Origin: JAADJA01 sp963840975
Lineage (GTDB): Bacteria; Bacteroidota; Bacteroidia; Bacteroidales; JAADJA01
Assembly: GCA_963840975.1 (NCBI GenBank)
Contig: CAWJBC010000002.1
Span: 310,001 to 374,000, forward strand
Length of the DNA: 64,000 nucleotides
Direction: 5' to 3'
The position numbers and the translations under genes are program-made. Below the pieces are notes generated by a model that saw nothing but the letters and a program-made list of their open reading frames with translations, had not been told where the DNA came from and ran no database searches. Within the stretch, counting starts at the first letter, position 1; every line of letters begins with the position of its first letter. This document shows, piece after piece, positions 16,500 through 26,202 of this stretch.

Positions 16500-19177
16500 C
16501 AAAAATTCATATTCCTCATGCCAGTCAGAATATCGTTCACAGATCGGAACTATTTGAAAAATTGAATATTGGGCTATTCCGGAAACTAATTCTCATCTCC
16601 GCTCCTGCCGGATATGGCAAAACAACAGTTGTGAGTGACTGGATAGATCAAAATGAGATTCCAACAGCATGGTTTTCACTCGACAGTGGGGATAATGACC
16701 CGGTAAGGTTTTTGAACTATATTATTTCAGGAATTCAATATATCCATTCCTCATTTGGGGAAAACGCCCTCAACCTGTTAAATTCACCAAACATACCCTC
16801 AATCGAATCAATTGCAGGCCTGTTAATCAACGAAATACTCAATATCAGTCAAAATTTTTTACTTGTACTTGACGATTTTCATTTGATTAAGAGTCAAGAG
16901 GTATTAATATTAGTAACCTACTTATTAGAGCATATACCCGGTAATATCCACGTTGCGATTCTGACCCGTTCTGATCCGGCGCTATCTGTTTCAAGGTTAA
17001 GAAGCCAACACCAACTAGTAGAGTTGCGTTCAGCAGACCTTAGTTTTTCGGCCAATGATATTTCGATATTATTCAATAAAAAGCTAAAATTAGGCTTATC
17101 CATCGAAGACATTAATTCTCTCGAAACCAAAACCGAAGGCTGGATTGCTGGCCTGCAACTAACCGCTTTGTCAATGCAGGGCCGTGAAGATATTTCTAAA
17201 TGCATTCAAGACTTAAAGGCAGATAACCGCTACATCATGGATTATCTGATGGAGGAGGTGCTTAAGATCCAAACCGATGACATCAAAGAATTTTTACTAA
17301 AAACATCAATACTGGAGCAAATGTCTGCTTCCTTATGCAACGCTATTCTGAATAGAGATGATAGCCAGCTAATTCTTGAGACTCTGGAAAAAAATAACAT
17401 GTTTGTTATTCCTTTGGACGATGAAAGGAAATGGTACAGATATCACCATCTGTTTTCATACTTGTTAAAACAGAGACTTCAATTACGGGGAAAAGAAGCT
17501 ATTAATGATCTCCATAATAAGGCATTTGAATGGTTTAAGGGTAATTCAATGCCACACTTAGCTATTGAACATGCATTAAAGGCAGGGGATTTCGAAAAAA
17601 GCATACTGATTCTTGGAGACATAGTAGAGACCATGTGGAAAAACGGACAGCATGCTGCTATCTTGAAATATGGTGATTTATTGCCTGATGAAATCATTAA
17701 AAAGAGTGCAGATTTTAGTTTATATTATGCATGGATATTAATTATAGGTGGTCAAAATCAGAAAGCCGAACCTTTTCTGGAATGCGTTGAAATAATTACA
17801 AAGAATATTATTGAAGATGAGAATTCATCAAAAGAAGTTGTTCAGTATAATAGGCAACTATTCGGAAAAATATCCGTTGCATTTGCCTGCCTCTACTCGA
17901 AAACAGCAGACCCGGAAAAAACTTTCAGCTATTTTAAAGCAGCTATGGAAAGCCTCCCGGAGGACGAGCCGTTGTGGTATAGCTGGGGATGGTACGCTAT
18001 GGGATGGGCAGAAGAGGTTAGCGGACATATTAATGAATGTGTTGAGGCTTTTGAGAAGGCGCTGGCTTACAGCAAAAAATCGGGCAACATCTATCTTATG
18101 TCTTCCAATGCTTATAATGTAGCTTACATGGAACAGCGTAAGGGACTTTATACTTCTGCTTACAAGAAATGTTCAGACCTGATAGCTATAATGAAAGAAA
18201 GTGGTTATTCGCAAATTGCAAAATCGGAACCCACCTATGTAGAGCTATATGTTTGTATGGCAGAAATGGAATGTATGCGGACAGACTTTGAAGAAGCTCT
18301 GGCAAATATAAAAATTGCTTACAAATCAAGTAAAAATTTTTCCAACAGTTCATATAAAGTCTGGGTTCGATTAATTTATTCGCTTATTTTATTCGGACTG
18401 GGGGATAATGCCGGCATTCTAAAGCTGCTTATTGAAATAGATGATATTATAAAACAGAATACAGTATCTCCATCTGCCAGGGCTGTTTATATTGACATGA
18501 AAGGGAAAATGTTAATTGGTCAGCATGAGCTTGAAAAAGCCAGTAATTTCTTTAAGGAAAATGGGCTGGGACCTGATAAAAAAATATCATATACAGAAGA
18601 TCGTGGGTTTTTTTCATATGTATTGTTACTGATAACAGAATTAAAATATAAAGAAGCAGATAAAATTCTTTCCGAATTACAAACGATGACTCAAACCGCT
18701 AAATGGATTGAGACCTTAATTATTGTGAAAATAGTATATGCCATTTATTATAAACATACCGGAGATAAAATAAAAGCTGTCAAAAACTTACTAGAAGCAT
18801 TGGAATACGCTGCCAATGAAAATATATTGATGTCTTTTATCTATTATCATGACTGGATAAAAGATTTATTAATAGAGGTATTTAAAATACAAGCTACTAC
18901 AAAAACAAATATTCCTAAAAAGTTAACCGACAAGCTTAAACTTGCAATTGAAAAGAGAGAAAAATTTAAGAAAATAAATTTAGAATCGGGATTAAGCGAA
19001 CGTGAACTCGAAATACTAAAACTTATTCCCGATAATTTATCGAATCAGGAAATTGCTGATAAATTGTTTATTTCACTAAACACCGTAAAAACTCATTTAA
19101 AGAATATTTACCTTAAATTTGAAGTTGATAACCGTACAAAGGCTATTGCCAAGGCGAAAGAACTCGGTTTAGTATAA
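16490..19177 (+). CDS. MalT-type LuxR family ATP-dependent regulator (LAL), second copy
   Basis: An intact 895-residue LAL regulator. It has Walker A APAGYGKTT at residues 38-46, Walker B LLVLDDFHLI near 124-133, the STAND winged-helix region up to about 330 (KNNMFVIPLDDERKWYRYHHLF), a TPR-like sensor and oligomerisation region of about 480 residues, and the LuxR HTH at about 835-895 (LSERELEILKLI, then LFISLNTVKTHLKNIYLKFEV). By analogy with MalT it should bind ATP and an inducer, form oligomers and activate nearby promoters. Its start overlaps a conserved 13-codon frame. A third copy follows 19 bases after the stop, so the pair is probably one transcript. Confidence 0.92.
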   Translation: MLLTKIHIPHASQNIVHRSELFEKLNIGLFRKLILISAPAGYGKTTVVSDWIDQNEIPTAWFSLDSGDNDPVRFLNYIISGIQYIHSSFGENALNLLNSPNIPSIESIAGLLINEILNISQNFLLVLDDFHLIKSQEVLILVTYLLEHIPGNIHVAILTRSDPALSVSRLRSQHQLVELRSADLSFSANDISILFNKKLKLGLSIEDINSLETKTEGWIAGLQLTALSMQGREDISKCIQDLKADNRYIMDYLMEEVLKIQTDDIKEFLLKTSILEQMSASLCNAILNRDDSQLILETLEKNNMFVIPLDDERKWYRYHHLFSYLLKQRLQLRGKEAINDLHNKAFEWFKGNSMPHLAIEHALKAGDFEKSILILGDIVETMWKNGQHAAILKYGDLLPDEIIKKSADFSLYYAWILIIGGQNQKAEPFLECVEIITKNIIEDENSSKEVVQYNRQLFGKISVAFACLYSKTADPEKTFSYFKAAMESLPEDEPLWYSWGWYAMGWAEEVSGHINECVEAFEKALAYSKKSGNIYLMSSNAYNVAYMEQRKGLYTSAYKKCSDLIAIMKESGYSQIAKSEPTYVELYVCMAEMECMRTDFEEALANIKIAYKSSKNFSNSSYKVWVRLIYSLILFGLGDNAGILKLLIEIDDIIKQNTVSPSARAVYIDMKGKMLIGQHELEKASNFFKENGLGPDKKISYTEDRGFFSYVLLLITELKYKEADKILSELQTMTQTAKWIETLIIVKIVYAIYYKHTGDKIKAVKNLLEALEYAANENILMSFIYYHDWIKDLLIEVFKIQATTKTNIPKKLTDKLKLAIEKREKFKKINLESGLSERELEILKLIPDNLSNQEIADKLFISLNTVKTHLKNIYLKFEVDNRTKAIAKAKELGLV

Positions 19178-19196
19178 CCTGTTTTTCAATAAAATC

Positions 19197-21884
19197 ATGC
19201 TTCTAACAAAACTACATATTCCGCCTGTTAATCAGAATATAGTTTTTCGACCAAAATTATATGAGAAATTAAACATAGGGCTAAGCCGAAAGCTAATTTT
19301 TATTTCAGCTCCCGCAGGATTTGGAAAAACAACCCTGTTAAGCGACTGGATTAATCAACAAAATATCCCAACAGCATGGTTTTCAATCGACAAAGCCGAT
19401 AATGATCCGGTAAGTTTTTTGAACTATATTATTTCGGGAATCCAGGGCATTCGTTCAGCATTTGGGAAAAGTTCACTCAAACTTTTAAATTCACCAAACA
19501 GACCATCCAGTGAATCAATAGTCAGCTTATTAATCAACGAAATACTCAAAATCGATCAAAATTTTTTATTGGTTCTTGACGATTTTCATTTGATTAGCAA
19601 CAATGAGGTATTACAATTGGTAAGCTATTTATTAGAGCACATTCCAGGCAATATCCATATTGTAATCCTGACCCGTTCCGATCCTGCACTATCTCTTTCA
19701 AGGCTAAGAAGCCAAAATCAATTGGTTGAGGTACGTTCATCGGATCTTAGTTTTTCGACAAATGATATTTCGATATTATTCAATAAAAAGTTAAAATTAG
19801 GTTTGTCTCTTGACGATGTTTATTCACTTGAAACAAAAACGGAAGGTTGGATCGCAGGTCTGCAACTCACAGCTTTGTCAATGCAAGGCCGTGAAGACAT
19901 TTCCGGATTTATTCAGGATTTAAAAGGGGATAACCGCTACATTATGGATTATTTGATGGAGGAGGTACTAAAGATTCAAACCGATGAAGTCAAAGAATTT
20001 TTGCTGCAAACCTCCATTTTGGAGCAAATGTCGGCTCCTTTATGTAACGCAGTTTTGAACAGAAATGACAGCCAGTTTATTCTTGAATGGTTGGAAAAAA
20101 ACAACATGTTTGTTATTCCTTTAGACGATGAGAGAAATTGGTACAGATATCATCATCTCTTCGCTCACCTATTAAAACAAAGACTTCACATAGGAAGTAA
20201 AGCAGCAATTATTGAGCATCACAATAAAGCAATTGATTGGTTTAAGGATAATTCAATGCCATTTTTAGCCATTGAACATGCAATTGAGTCAGGGAATTTC
20301 GAAAAAAGCATACTGATTCTTGGAGACATAGTAGAGACTATGTGGGAAAACGGGCAGCATGCTGCAATTATGAGGTATGGCAATCTACTGCCCGATGAGT
20401 TGATAAAAAAGAGTGCAGATTTTAGTCTATACTATGCATGGATATTAATTATAGTCGGTCAAAATCAGAAAGTTGAGCCTTTTTTGGTGAGTGCCGAAAT
20501 TATTACTACAACGATAATTAATGATAAAAATTCCTCAGAAGAAGATATTCAGAATAGTAAGAAACTGTTAGGAAAAATATGCGTTGCATTTGCTTGCCTC
20601 CACTCAAAAACCGATAACCCGGGAAAAACTTTTAGCTATTTTAAAGCTGCTATGGAAAACCTCTCAGAGGATGACCCTTTGTGGCTTAGCTGGGGTTGGT
20701 ATTCAATTGGTCATGCAGAAGATGTTCGTGGGAATGTGAATGAATGCATTGGAGTTTTTGAAAAAGCGCTTGCCTATAGCATAAAATCGGGCAACATTTA
20801 TCTTATATCTCACAATGCCGTTAATGTATCCTACATGGAACAGCGCATGGGGCTTTATACTTCTGCATATAAGAAATGTTCTGACCTGATTGCTATAATG
20901 AAAGAAAGTAAATATTCGCAAATTTCAGAATCTGAACCTTCATATGTAGTGTTATATGCATGTATGGCAGAAATTGAATGCATGCGGACAGATTTTGAAG
21001 ACGCTTTGGCAAATATAAAAATTGTATACAGCTTAAGTAAAAAATTTTCCAACAGCACAATTCAAGTTTGGTTACGATTAATTTACTCGCTTATTTTATT
21101 CGGCCGCAGGGATGATGCCGGGATTACTAAGTTGCTAAATGAGGTAGCTACGATTATAAAACAAAATACAGTATCCCCAACTGTCAGGGCCATTTATATT
21201 GACATGAAAGGAAAAATGTTAATTGGTCAGCATGAACTTGAAAAAGCCAGTAATTTCTTTAAGGAAAATGGGCTGGGACCTGATAAAAAAATATCATATA
21301 CAGAAGATCGTGGGTTTTTCTCATATGTATTGTTACTGATAACAGAATTAAAATTTAACGAAGCAGAAAAAATTCTTTCCGAATTACAAACAATGGCACA
21401 AGCCGCAAACTGGACTGAGACCTTGATTACAGTGAAAATAATGTATGCCATTTTGTATAAACATTCAGGAAATAAAGAAAAAGCGGTTGCCACCTTGCTT
21501 GAGTCATTGGAATACGCTGCCAATGAAAATATATTAATGTCGTTTATCTATTATCATGATTGGATAAAAGATTTATTAAATGACGTATTTAAAATACAGG
21601 CTACTACAAAAACTAAAATTCCTACGAAGTTAATAGACAAGCTTAAACTCGCTCTTGAAAAGAGAGAAAAATTTATGAAAATTAATGCAGAATCGGACTT
21701 AAGTGTTCGTGAACTTGATGCACTAAAACTTATTGCCGAAGATTTATCGAACCAGGAAATCGCCGATAAATTGTTTATTTCATTAAATACAGTTAAGACG
21801 CATGTTAAAAATATTCTTCTGAAATTAGAAGTTGATTCCCGAATACAAGCTGTAACTAAAGCTAAAGAGCTTGGGATAATATAG
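19197..21884 (+). CDS. MalT-type LuxR family ATP-dependent regulator (LAL), third copy
   Basis: Another intact 895-residue LAL regulator, tandem to the previous one and of identical length, so residue positions correspond. Walker A is APAGFGKTT (38-46), Walker B LLVLDDFHLI, and the C-terminal HTH is LSVRELDALKLIAEDL with SLNTVKTHVKNI. It lacks the 13-codon leader frame and starts 19 bases after the upstream stop, so it is probably translated from the upstream mRNA. Bases 21193-21354 are almost identical to 18486-18647 of the upstream copy (three differences in 162), while other parts are much more diverged, a sign of gene conversion. The divergence in the sensor region suggests the copies may respond to different ligands. 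Confidence 0.92.
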   Translation: MLLTKLHIPPVNQNIVFRPKLYEKLNIGLSRKLIFISAPAGFGKTTLLSDWINQQNIPTAWFSIDKADNDPVSFLNYIISGIQGIRSAFGKSSLKLLNSPNRPSSESIVSLLINEILKIDQNFLLVLDDFHLISNNEVLQLVSYLLEHIPGNIHIVILTRSDPALSLSRLRSQNQLVEVRSSDLSFSTNDISILFNKKLKLGLSLDDVYSLETKTEGWIAGLQLTALSMQGREDISGFIQDLKGDNRYIMDYLMEEVLKIQTDEVKEFLLQTSILEQMSAPLCNAVLNRNDSQFILEWLEKNNMFVIPLDDERNWYRYHHLFAHLLKQRLHIGSKAAIIEHHNKAIDWFKDNSMPFLAIEHAIESGNFEKSILILGDIVETMWENGQHAAIMRYGNLLPDELIKKSADFSLYYAWILIIVGQNQKVEPFLVSAEIITTTIINDKNSSEEDIQNSKKLLGKICVAFACLHSKTDNPGKTFSYFKAAMENLSEDDPLWLSWGWYSIGHAEDVRGNVNECIGVFEKALAYSIKSGNIYLISHNAVNVSYMEQRMGLYTSAYKKCSDLIAIMKESKYSQISESEPSYVVLYACMAEIECMRTDFEDALANIKIVYSLSKKFSNSTIQVWLRLIYSLILFGRRDDAGITKLLNEVATIIKQNTVSPTVRAIYIDMKGKMLIGQHELEKASNFFKENGLGPDKKISYTEDRGFFSYVLLLITELKFNEAEKILSELQTMAQAANWTETLITVKIMYAILYKHSGNKEKAVATLLESLEYAANENILMSFIYYHDWIKDLLNDVFKIQATTKTKIPTKLIDKLKLALEKREKFMKINAESDLSVRELDALKLIAEDLSNQEIADKLFISLNTVKTHVKNILLKLEVDSRIQAVTKAKELGII

Positions 21885-21940
21885 CTTTCTTTCCAGATTG
21901 CCGTAACCAGATAAATTTATTTTATAAAAATCACTCTCCC

Positions 21941-21968
21941 GAATCACCCTCAAGGGTGATTTTTTTTT
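21941..21968 (+). terminator. rho-independent terminator after the third LAL gene
   Basis: AATCACCC (21942-21949), loop TCAA, GGGTGATT (21954-21961), then a run of T to 21968. It has the classic form and is positionally equivalent to the hairpin at 12804-12830. Confidence 0.8.
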
Positions 21969-21969
21969 G

Positions 21970-22008
21970 ATGGTTGTCCCCGAATTTTGCCAGGTATTTA
22001 AATATTAA
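21970..22008 (+). promoter_or_regulatory. conserved leader block before the 76-aa protein gene, copy 2
   Basis: Between the terminator and the ATG at 22013 the sequence repeats the block seen at 12833-12875, including CCGAATTTTGC, GTATTTAA and TAAGAATATG. Read as codons it gives MVVPEFCQVFKY and stop. Because it lies after a terminator and before a gene, it may contain a promoter or leader for the 76-aa gene and the TonB receptor. Confidence 0.35.
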
Positions 22009-22012
22009 GAAT

Positions 22013-22243
22013 ATGAAAGGCACAACTAAAATTAAAATTCAGGAACACCTTGATAAAAAATGGAAGGATAGCTTTGAGGGAATGGAAATCACTTATGAAG
22101 GGGAGCATACAATTATCAGTGGAATTCTGAAAGACGAAACCCACTTGCATGGTATCCTGAACCAGATAAGGGATTTGAATTTAAAACTCATTTCAATTAA
22201 TCCAGGCAAAAAAGAGAATGATAAAAATGGTTTTAATAATTAA
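22013..22243 (+). CDS. 76-aa conserved protein of unknown function, copy 2
   Basis: Paralog of the protein at 12876, also 76 residues. Shared features are KIKIQEHLDKKWKDSFEG, then a T-I-I-S-G strand, and HLHGILNQIRDLNLKLISIN near the C-terminus, which is almost unchanged between copies. I chose ATG 22013 because it aligns with the other copy; upstream in-frame codons belong to the leader block. No signal peptide or membrane segment. The stop is two bases before the start of the TonB receptor gene, so the two should be translated together. Function unknown. Confidence 0.75.
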   Translation: MKGTTKIKIQEHLDKKWKDSFEGMEITYEGEHTIISGILKDETHLHGILNQIRDLNLKLISINPGKKENDKNGFNN

Positions 22244-22245
22244 AA

Positions 22246-24687
22246 ATGAAAAAAATGAAAAAATTAATTCTGACAATAGTAATGATAGCCATGTTTATAA
22301 CACTGGCTTTCAGCCAAAACCTCACCCAAACGGTAAGAGGCAATATACTTGATACCGACAGTAAATTGCCACTTATAGGTGCCACAGTTATAATATTCGG
22401 ATCCAACCCATTAACCGGTACAACGACCGATGTAAACGGAGATTTCAGGTTGGAAAACATACCAATTGGCCGTATTACATTACAAATTTCGTACATGGGG
22501 TATGAACCCAAAATTATATCAAATATTGAGGTGAACTCGGGGAAAGAGGTATTCTTGAGTGTAAACCTGGAGGAATCAGTTGTAAAATTAGATGAAGTAG
22601 TAGTTACTGCGCATAAGAAAGGAGAAGCAATAAACGAAATGTCGCAGCTAAGTACACATTCTATTACTCTTGAAGAAACCAAGCGTTTTACCGGCGGGAT
22701 GGACGACCCGGCCAGGGTAGTTTCCTGCTTTGCGGGAGTTGCCAGCACCCCCAAAGGAAGCAGCGATATCATTGTCAGGGGAAACTCACCCAAATACATG
22801 CAATGGCGTTTGGATGGCGCAGAAATTTCAAGTCCTTACCATATGGATGATCAAAATGCTTCGTTTGGAGCACTTACCGCGTTAAACAATAATCTTTTAA
22901 CAACTTCCGATTTTTATACCGGGGCCTTTTCTTCGGAATATGGCGATGTTTTGTCATGTGTGTATGATGTGAAACTCAGGCCGGGAAACAATGAAAAGTT
23001 TGAAGCCACGGCCGGTATTGGGATTATGGGCACAGAACTTACTTTAGAGGGACCTTTTAAAAAAGGGTACGCGGGCTCATTCCTTGTTAACTACAGGTAC
23101 TCAACCATTTCACTGATCAAGGACCTGGGACTGGTAGATGTACCGGGAGGCGTGAATTACCAGGACGCCACTTTTAAATTGGTGCTCCCTGCCGGTAAAG
23201 CAGGCACTTTTTCAATTTACGGCTTAGGCGGTCTTAGTGGGGTCTCGATGGAAAATATGGGGCCGGAAGACTTGTCCACACCCGGAAGTCCTTTGTCAAA
23301 TGCCCTTACCAGTAAAGACTATTACAAGTCAAACTACCTGGCAAATGCTGGAATAAACCATATCCTGCCGCTGAATAAAAACAGCTTTATTAAAACATCA
23401 ATTTCCTATTCAGGAACAGGCGCCGACGATGATATTTATGAATCGGATACTGTAAAAACATATAATAACGAGGGTGAGATTATCAGCGATACCATTACTT
23501 CCAGGACCCAAACGGTTCAAAGCAGGATGGTGAATTCAGCCATCAGGGGTGCAATTACTTACAGCAATAAAATTGATGTGAAGAATAAGATTCAAATTGG
23601 CACAAAATACACGCTGTATAATTTCAACTACAACCAGGACATCTATAGCAATGAAGCAGCTTCGCTGGTTAACATAACAGATTCTAAAAATAATGTAAGC
23701 ACCATTAACAATTTTATCAGTTGGAAATACAGCCTGAAAGAGAATATAATCCTTGTGGCCGGTATCCAAAATATGAATATACCGGGTAAAGATCAAAGTA
23801 CGATTGAGCCAAGAGTTAGCATCGCCTGGAATATCAATCCTGCAAATTCGTTGCATGCAGGCTATGGGATGCACAGCACCACAGAAAGTGCACATAACTA
23901 TTTTACCAAAATCCGGCAAGATGATGGCAGTTACATCGAACCTAATAAAAACCTCGGGCTGCTAAAGTCCCATCATTATGTAATGGGCTATGAAAAACGC
24001 TTTTCGGAAAATTTAGTGGGAAAAATTGAAGTATACTACCAGGACCTTTACAATTTACCGGTCGAAAACAATGACACCAGCTATTATTGCACCATTAACG
24101 AGGGCATCGATTACAGGTATGTTGAACTGGTAAATGAAGGCAGCGGTAAAAATTATGGCGTTGAAATCTCCGTCGAACGGTTTTTTAACAATAACTTCTA
24201 CTTTTTAGTAAACGGTTCTTTATTCGATTCAAAATATAAATCGCTGGAAAATGTGTGGCGCAACACCCGCTATAACAACAATTATACGGTTAATGTACTA
24301 GGAGGAAAAGAGTTTAATAACATTGGAAAGAAAGATAATCAGAGCCTGACACTGAATACTAAAATTTTCTTTGAAGGGGGTCAGAAATATATTCCGGTTA
24401 TCAGGGATGCCCAGGGAAATGTGGCCGTTGATCCTGAAAAGGACCTTTATTTCGATTACTCCAAAGCCTATGATGATAAACTGGATAATATCTTCCTGGT
24501 GAACTTTTCGGCAAGCTATAAATTCAACAAAGCCAGGGCTACACACGAAATCTTTCTGGACCTGATGAACCTTACCAACAGCCAGGCGCGAATATCTGAA
24601 TATTATGACGAAAGTAAACCGGGAAAGGTAGCTTATACTACCCAGTTTCATTTTTTCCCGAATTTAATGTACAGGGTTTATTTTTAA
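22246..24687 (+). CDS. TonB-dependent receptor with carboxypeptidase-regulatory-like domain
   Basis: An 813-residue outer-membrane receptor. The signal peptide (about residues 1-24, ending ITLAFS) is followed by a carboxypeptidase D regulatory-like domain (about 27-110: TVRGNILDTDSKLPLIGATV to FLSVNLEES), a linker with LDEVVVTAHK, a plug domain (about 130-230, with SSDIIVRGNSPKYMQWRLDG) and a 22-strand-type barrel to the terminal LMYRVYF. It should import a bulky substrate using TonB energy. No SusD-like partner is next to it, so a glycan role is not supported. It follows the LAL, terminator and 76-aa genes, so the regulators may control it. A plausible view is that the cognate inducer is imported here, which is inference. 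Confidence 0.9.
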   Translation: MKKMKKLILTIVMIAMFITLAFSQNLTQTVRGNILDTDSKLPLIGATVIIFGSNPLTGTTTDVNGDFRLENIPIGRITLQISYMGYEPKIISNIEVNSGKEVFLSVNLEESVVKLDEVVVTAHKKGEAINEMSQLSTHSITLEETKRFTGGMDDPARVVSCFAGVASTPKGSSDIIVRGNSPKYMQWRLDGAEISSPYHMDDQNASFGALTALNNNLLTTSDFYTGAFSSEYGDVLSCVYDVKLRPGNNEKFEATAGIGIMGTELTLEGPFKKGYAGSFLVNYRYSTISLIKDLGLVDVPGGVNYQDATFKLVLPAGKAGTFSIYGLGGLSGVSMENMGPEDLSTPGSPLSNALTSKDYYKSNYLANAGINHILPLNKNSFIKTSISYSGTGADDDIYESDTVKTYNNEGEIISDTITSRTQTVQSRMVNSAIRGAITYSNKIDVKNKIQIGTKYTLYNFNYNQDIYSNEAASLVNITDSKNNVSTINNFISWKYSLKENIILVAGIQNMNIPGKDQSTIEPRVSIAWNINPANSLHAGYGMHSTTESAHNYFTKIRQDDGSYIEPNKNLGLLKSHHYVMGYEKRFSENLVGKIEVYYQDLYNLPVENNDTSYYCTINEGIDYRYVELVNEGSGKNYGVEISVERFFNNNFYFLVNGSLFDSKYKSLENVWRNTRYNNNYTVNVLGGKEFNNIGKKDNQSLTLNTKIFFEGGQKYIPVIRDAQGNVAVDPEKDLYFDYSKAYDDKLDNIFLVNFSASYKFNKARATHEIFLDLMNLTNSQARISEYYDESKPGKVAYTTQFHFFPNLMYRVYF

Positions 24688-24754
24688 TGAAGAAAATAAA
24701 ATACTGTAAAACAATACTTAATGCCTCATTTTTAATGATCTAAAAAAATAAAGT

Positions 24755-26173
24755 ATGAAAACGATTCACATTACTTTCTTCTTCTTTTTACTTGTTAATG
24801 CCGGATTTGCACAACCGATCCCGGTAGATAGCCTTTATCTGGGACAAACACCTCCGGGTATTGTTCGGAAAATATTCAACCTCGCTGCTGATCCGGGTTA
24901 TTATGCTGTTGAAAAAATAGCCATTTCGCCGGATGGAACAGAAATTTATTATGAAGAAACGAATAGCAGCTGGACCTCATACAAGTTTAAATATTACAAA
25001 TATTTCAATAATAATTGGAATGGACCGGTTGATTTGTTCAATGGTTTTTACTGCCTTTCACTATCGCCCGATGGAAATTTTATGTATTTTGAGAATAATA
25101 ATTATAATGACTGCTGGATTTCTCATAAACAGGGTACAGCCTGGGATCCTCCTGTCAGGTTTTTAGAAAATTTCAATGTACATTCCCTGAATGTTACAAA
25201 CCCTGGCAATTACTATCTGTCTTCAAATCCGGCCGGGGGTTTGGGTCAAAGGGATATTTGCAAACTGAATTTGGAAAATTCTGACACATCCCTGGTCGGA
25301 TTGGGGCTTCCGGTAAATTCGGGCGCTAACGAGGGTGACTTTTTTATATCAAATGATGAGTCGTTCATGATTTTCATGTCGAACCGACCGGGCGGTTATG
25401 GAAGTGCCGACTTATACATAAGTTACAGTAAACCAGATGATTCCTGGACCAATCCAAAAAACCTGGGACCATTTGTAAATACTTCCAGCGATGATTTTGG
25501 TCCTTATGTTACAACCGACAATATTTACCTGTTTTATGAGAGTGGTTATACAAGCCCCAGTTCAATATATTGGGTAAGGGTTGATCAACTGATCGACAGC
25601 CTGATGTATACCAACTTTTTTCCCTATGTAAAAAATCCGATCCCCGATCAGACAGCAATCGAAGGAGAACTGTTTACTTTTACAATTCCCGACAGCACTT
25701 TTATCGATGATGATGGCAACAATTCACTAACCTACACTGCAAAACTTACCGACGGAAACCCTTTACCTTCATGGTTAGCTTTTGACACCATCGCTGGAAC
25801 ATTTACCGGCACGCCTGTAAATGTGGAAACTTTTAATATCAGGGTTACAGCAACCGATACTGCCGGGGAAGCTGCTTCGACGATCTTTAAAATCACGGTG
25901 AATAATTCTGTTTCAATTGAACAGGTTAACGCGATAGGTTCAGTTGCCCTGATATTTCCTAATCCAACTAGCGGGTTGATCAATATATCCTTGGATTTAT
26001 CCAGGGAAAAAATGGCAACGTTTGAAATCATTAATCTGGAAGGTAAAGTCGTCCTGAAGGATAAATTTAAAAATAAGATGAGTATTGATTTGACCTCCAA
26101 TCCAAAAGGAATATATGTGATCAGGATTATAGCTTGCAATGAAATAATCACGAGTAAGATTTGCCTGGAATAA
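24755..26173 (+). CDS. secreted PD40-type beta-propeller protein with Ig-like domain and T9SS sorting domain
   Basis: A 472-residue exported protein and the most complete of four relatives here. Layout: signal peptide (MKTIHITFFFFLLVNAGFA), the family start QPIPVDSLYLGQTPPG, propeller-like WD40/PD40 repeats to about residue 290 (AISPDGTEIYYEE, LSLSPDGNFMYFE, ISNDESFMIFMSNRPGGYG, VTTDNIYLFYESG), a putative Ig-fold cadherin-like domain at about 295-385 (IPDQTAIEGELFTFTIPD to ATDTAGEAASTIFKITV), and a T9SS type A sorting domain from about 400 (LIFPNPTSGLINISLD to GIYVIRI). It should be secreted or anchored on the cell surface. No catalytic residues are evident, so binding or structural roles are likely. 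Confidence 0.85.
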   Translation: MKTIHITFFFFLLVNAGFAQPIPVDSLYLGQTPPGIVRKIFNLAADPGYYAVEKIAISPDGTEIYYEETNSSWTSYKFKYYKYFNNNWNGPVDLFNGFYCLSLSPDGNFMYFENNNYNDCWISHKQGTAWDPPVRFLENFNVHSLNVTNPGNYYLSSNPAGGLGQRDICKLNLENSDTSLVGLGLPVNSGANEGDFFISNDESFMIFMSNRPGGYGSADLYISYSKPDDSWTNPKNLGPFVNTSSDDFGPYVTTDNIYLFYESGYTSPSSIYWVRVDQLIDSLMYTNFFPYVKNPIPDQTAIEGELFTFTIPDSTFIDDDGNNSLTYTAKLTDGNPLPSWLAFDTIAGTFTGTPVNVETFNIRVTATDTAGEAASTIFKITVNNSVSIEQVNAIGSVALIFPNPTSGLINISLDLSREKMATFEIINLEGKVVLKDKFKNKMSIDLTSNPKGIYVIRIIACNEIITSKICLE

Positions 26174-26202
26174 AGAAACTAACGATTATAAAAAATCAAG
26201 CC

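Noticed and set aside
22233..22799. 188-codon minus-strand open frame over the 5' end of the TonB receptor gene
   Set aside because: The plus-strand protein has a signal peptide, a carboxypeptidase-regulatory domain and a plug; the antisense translation resembles nothing.
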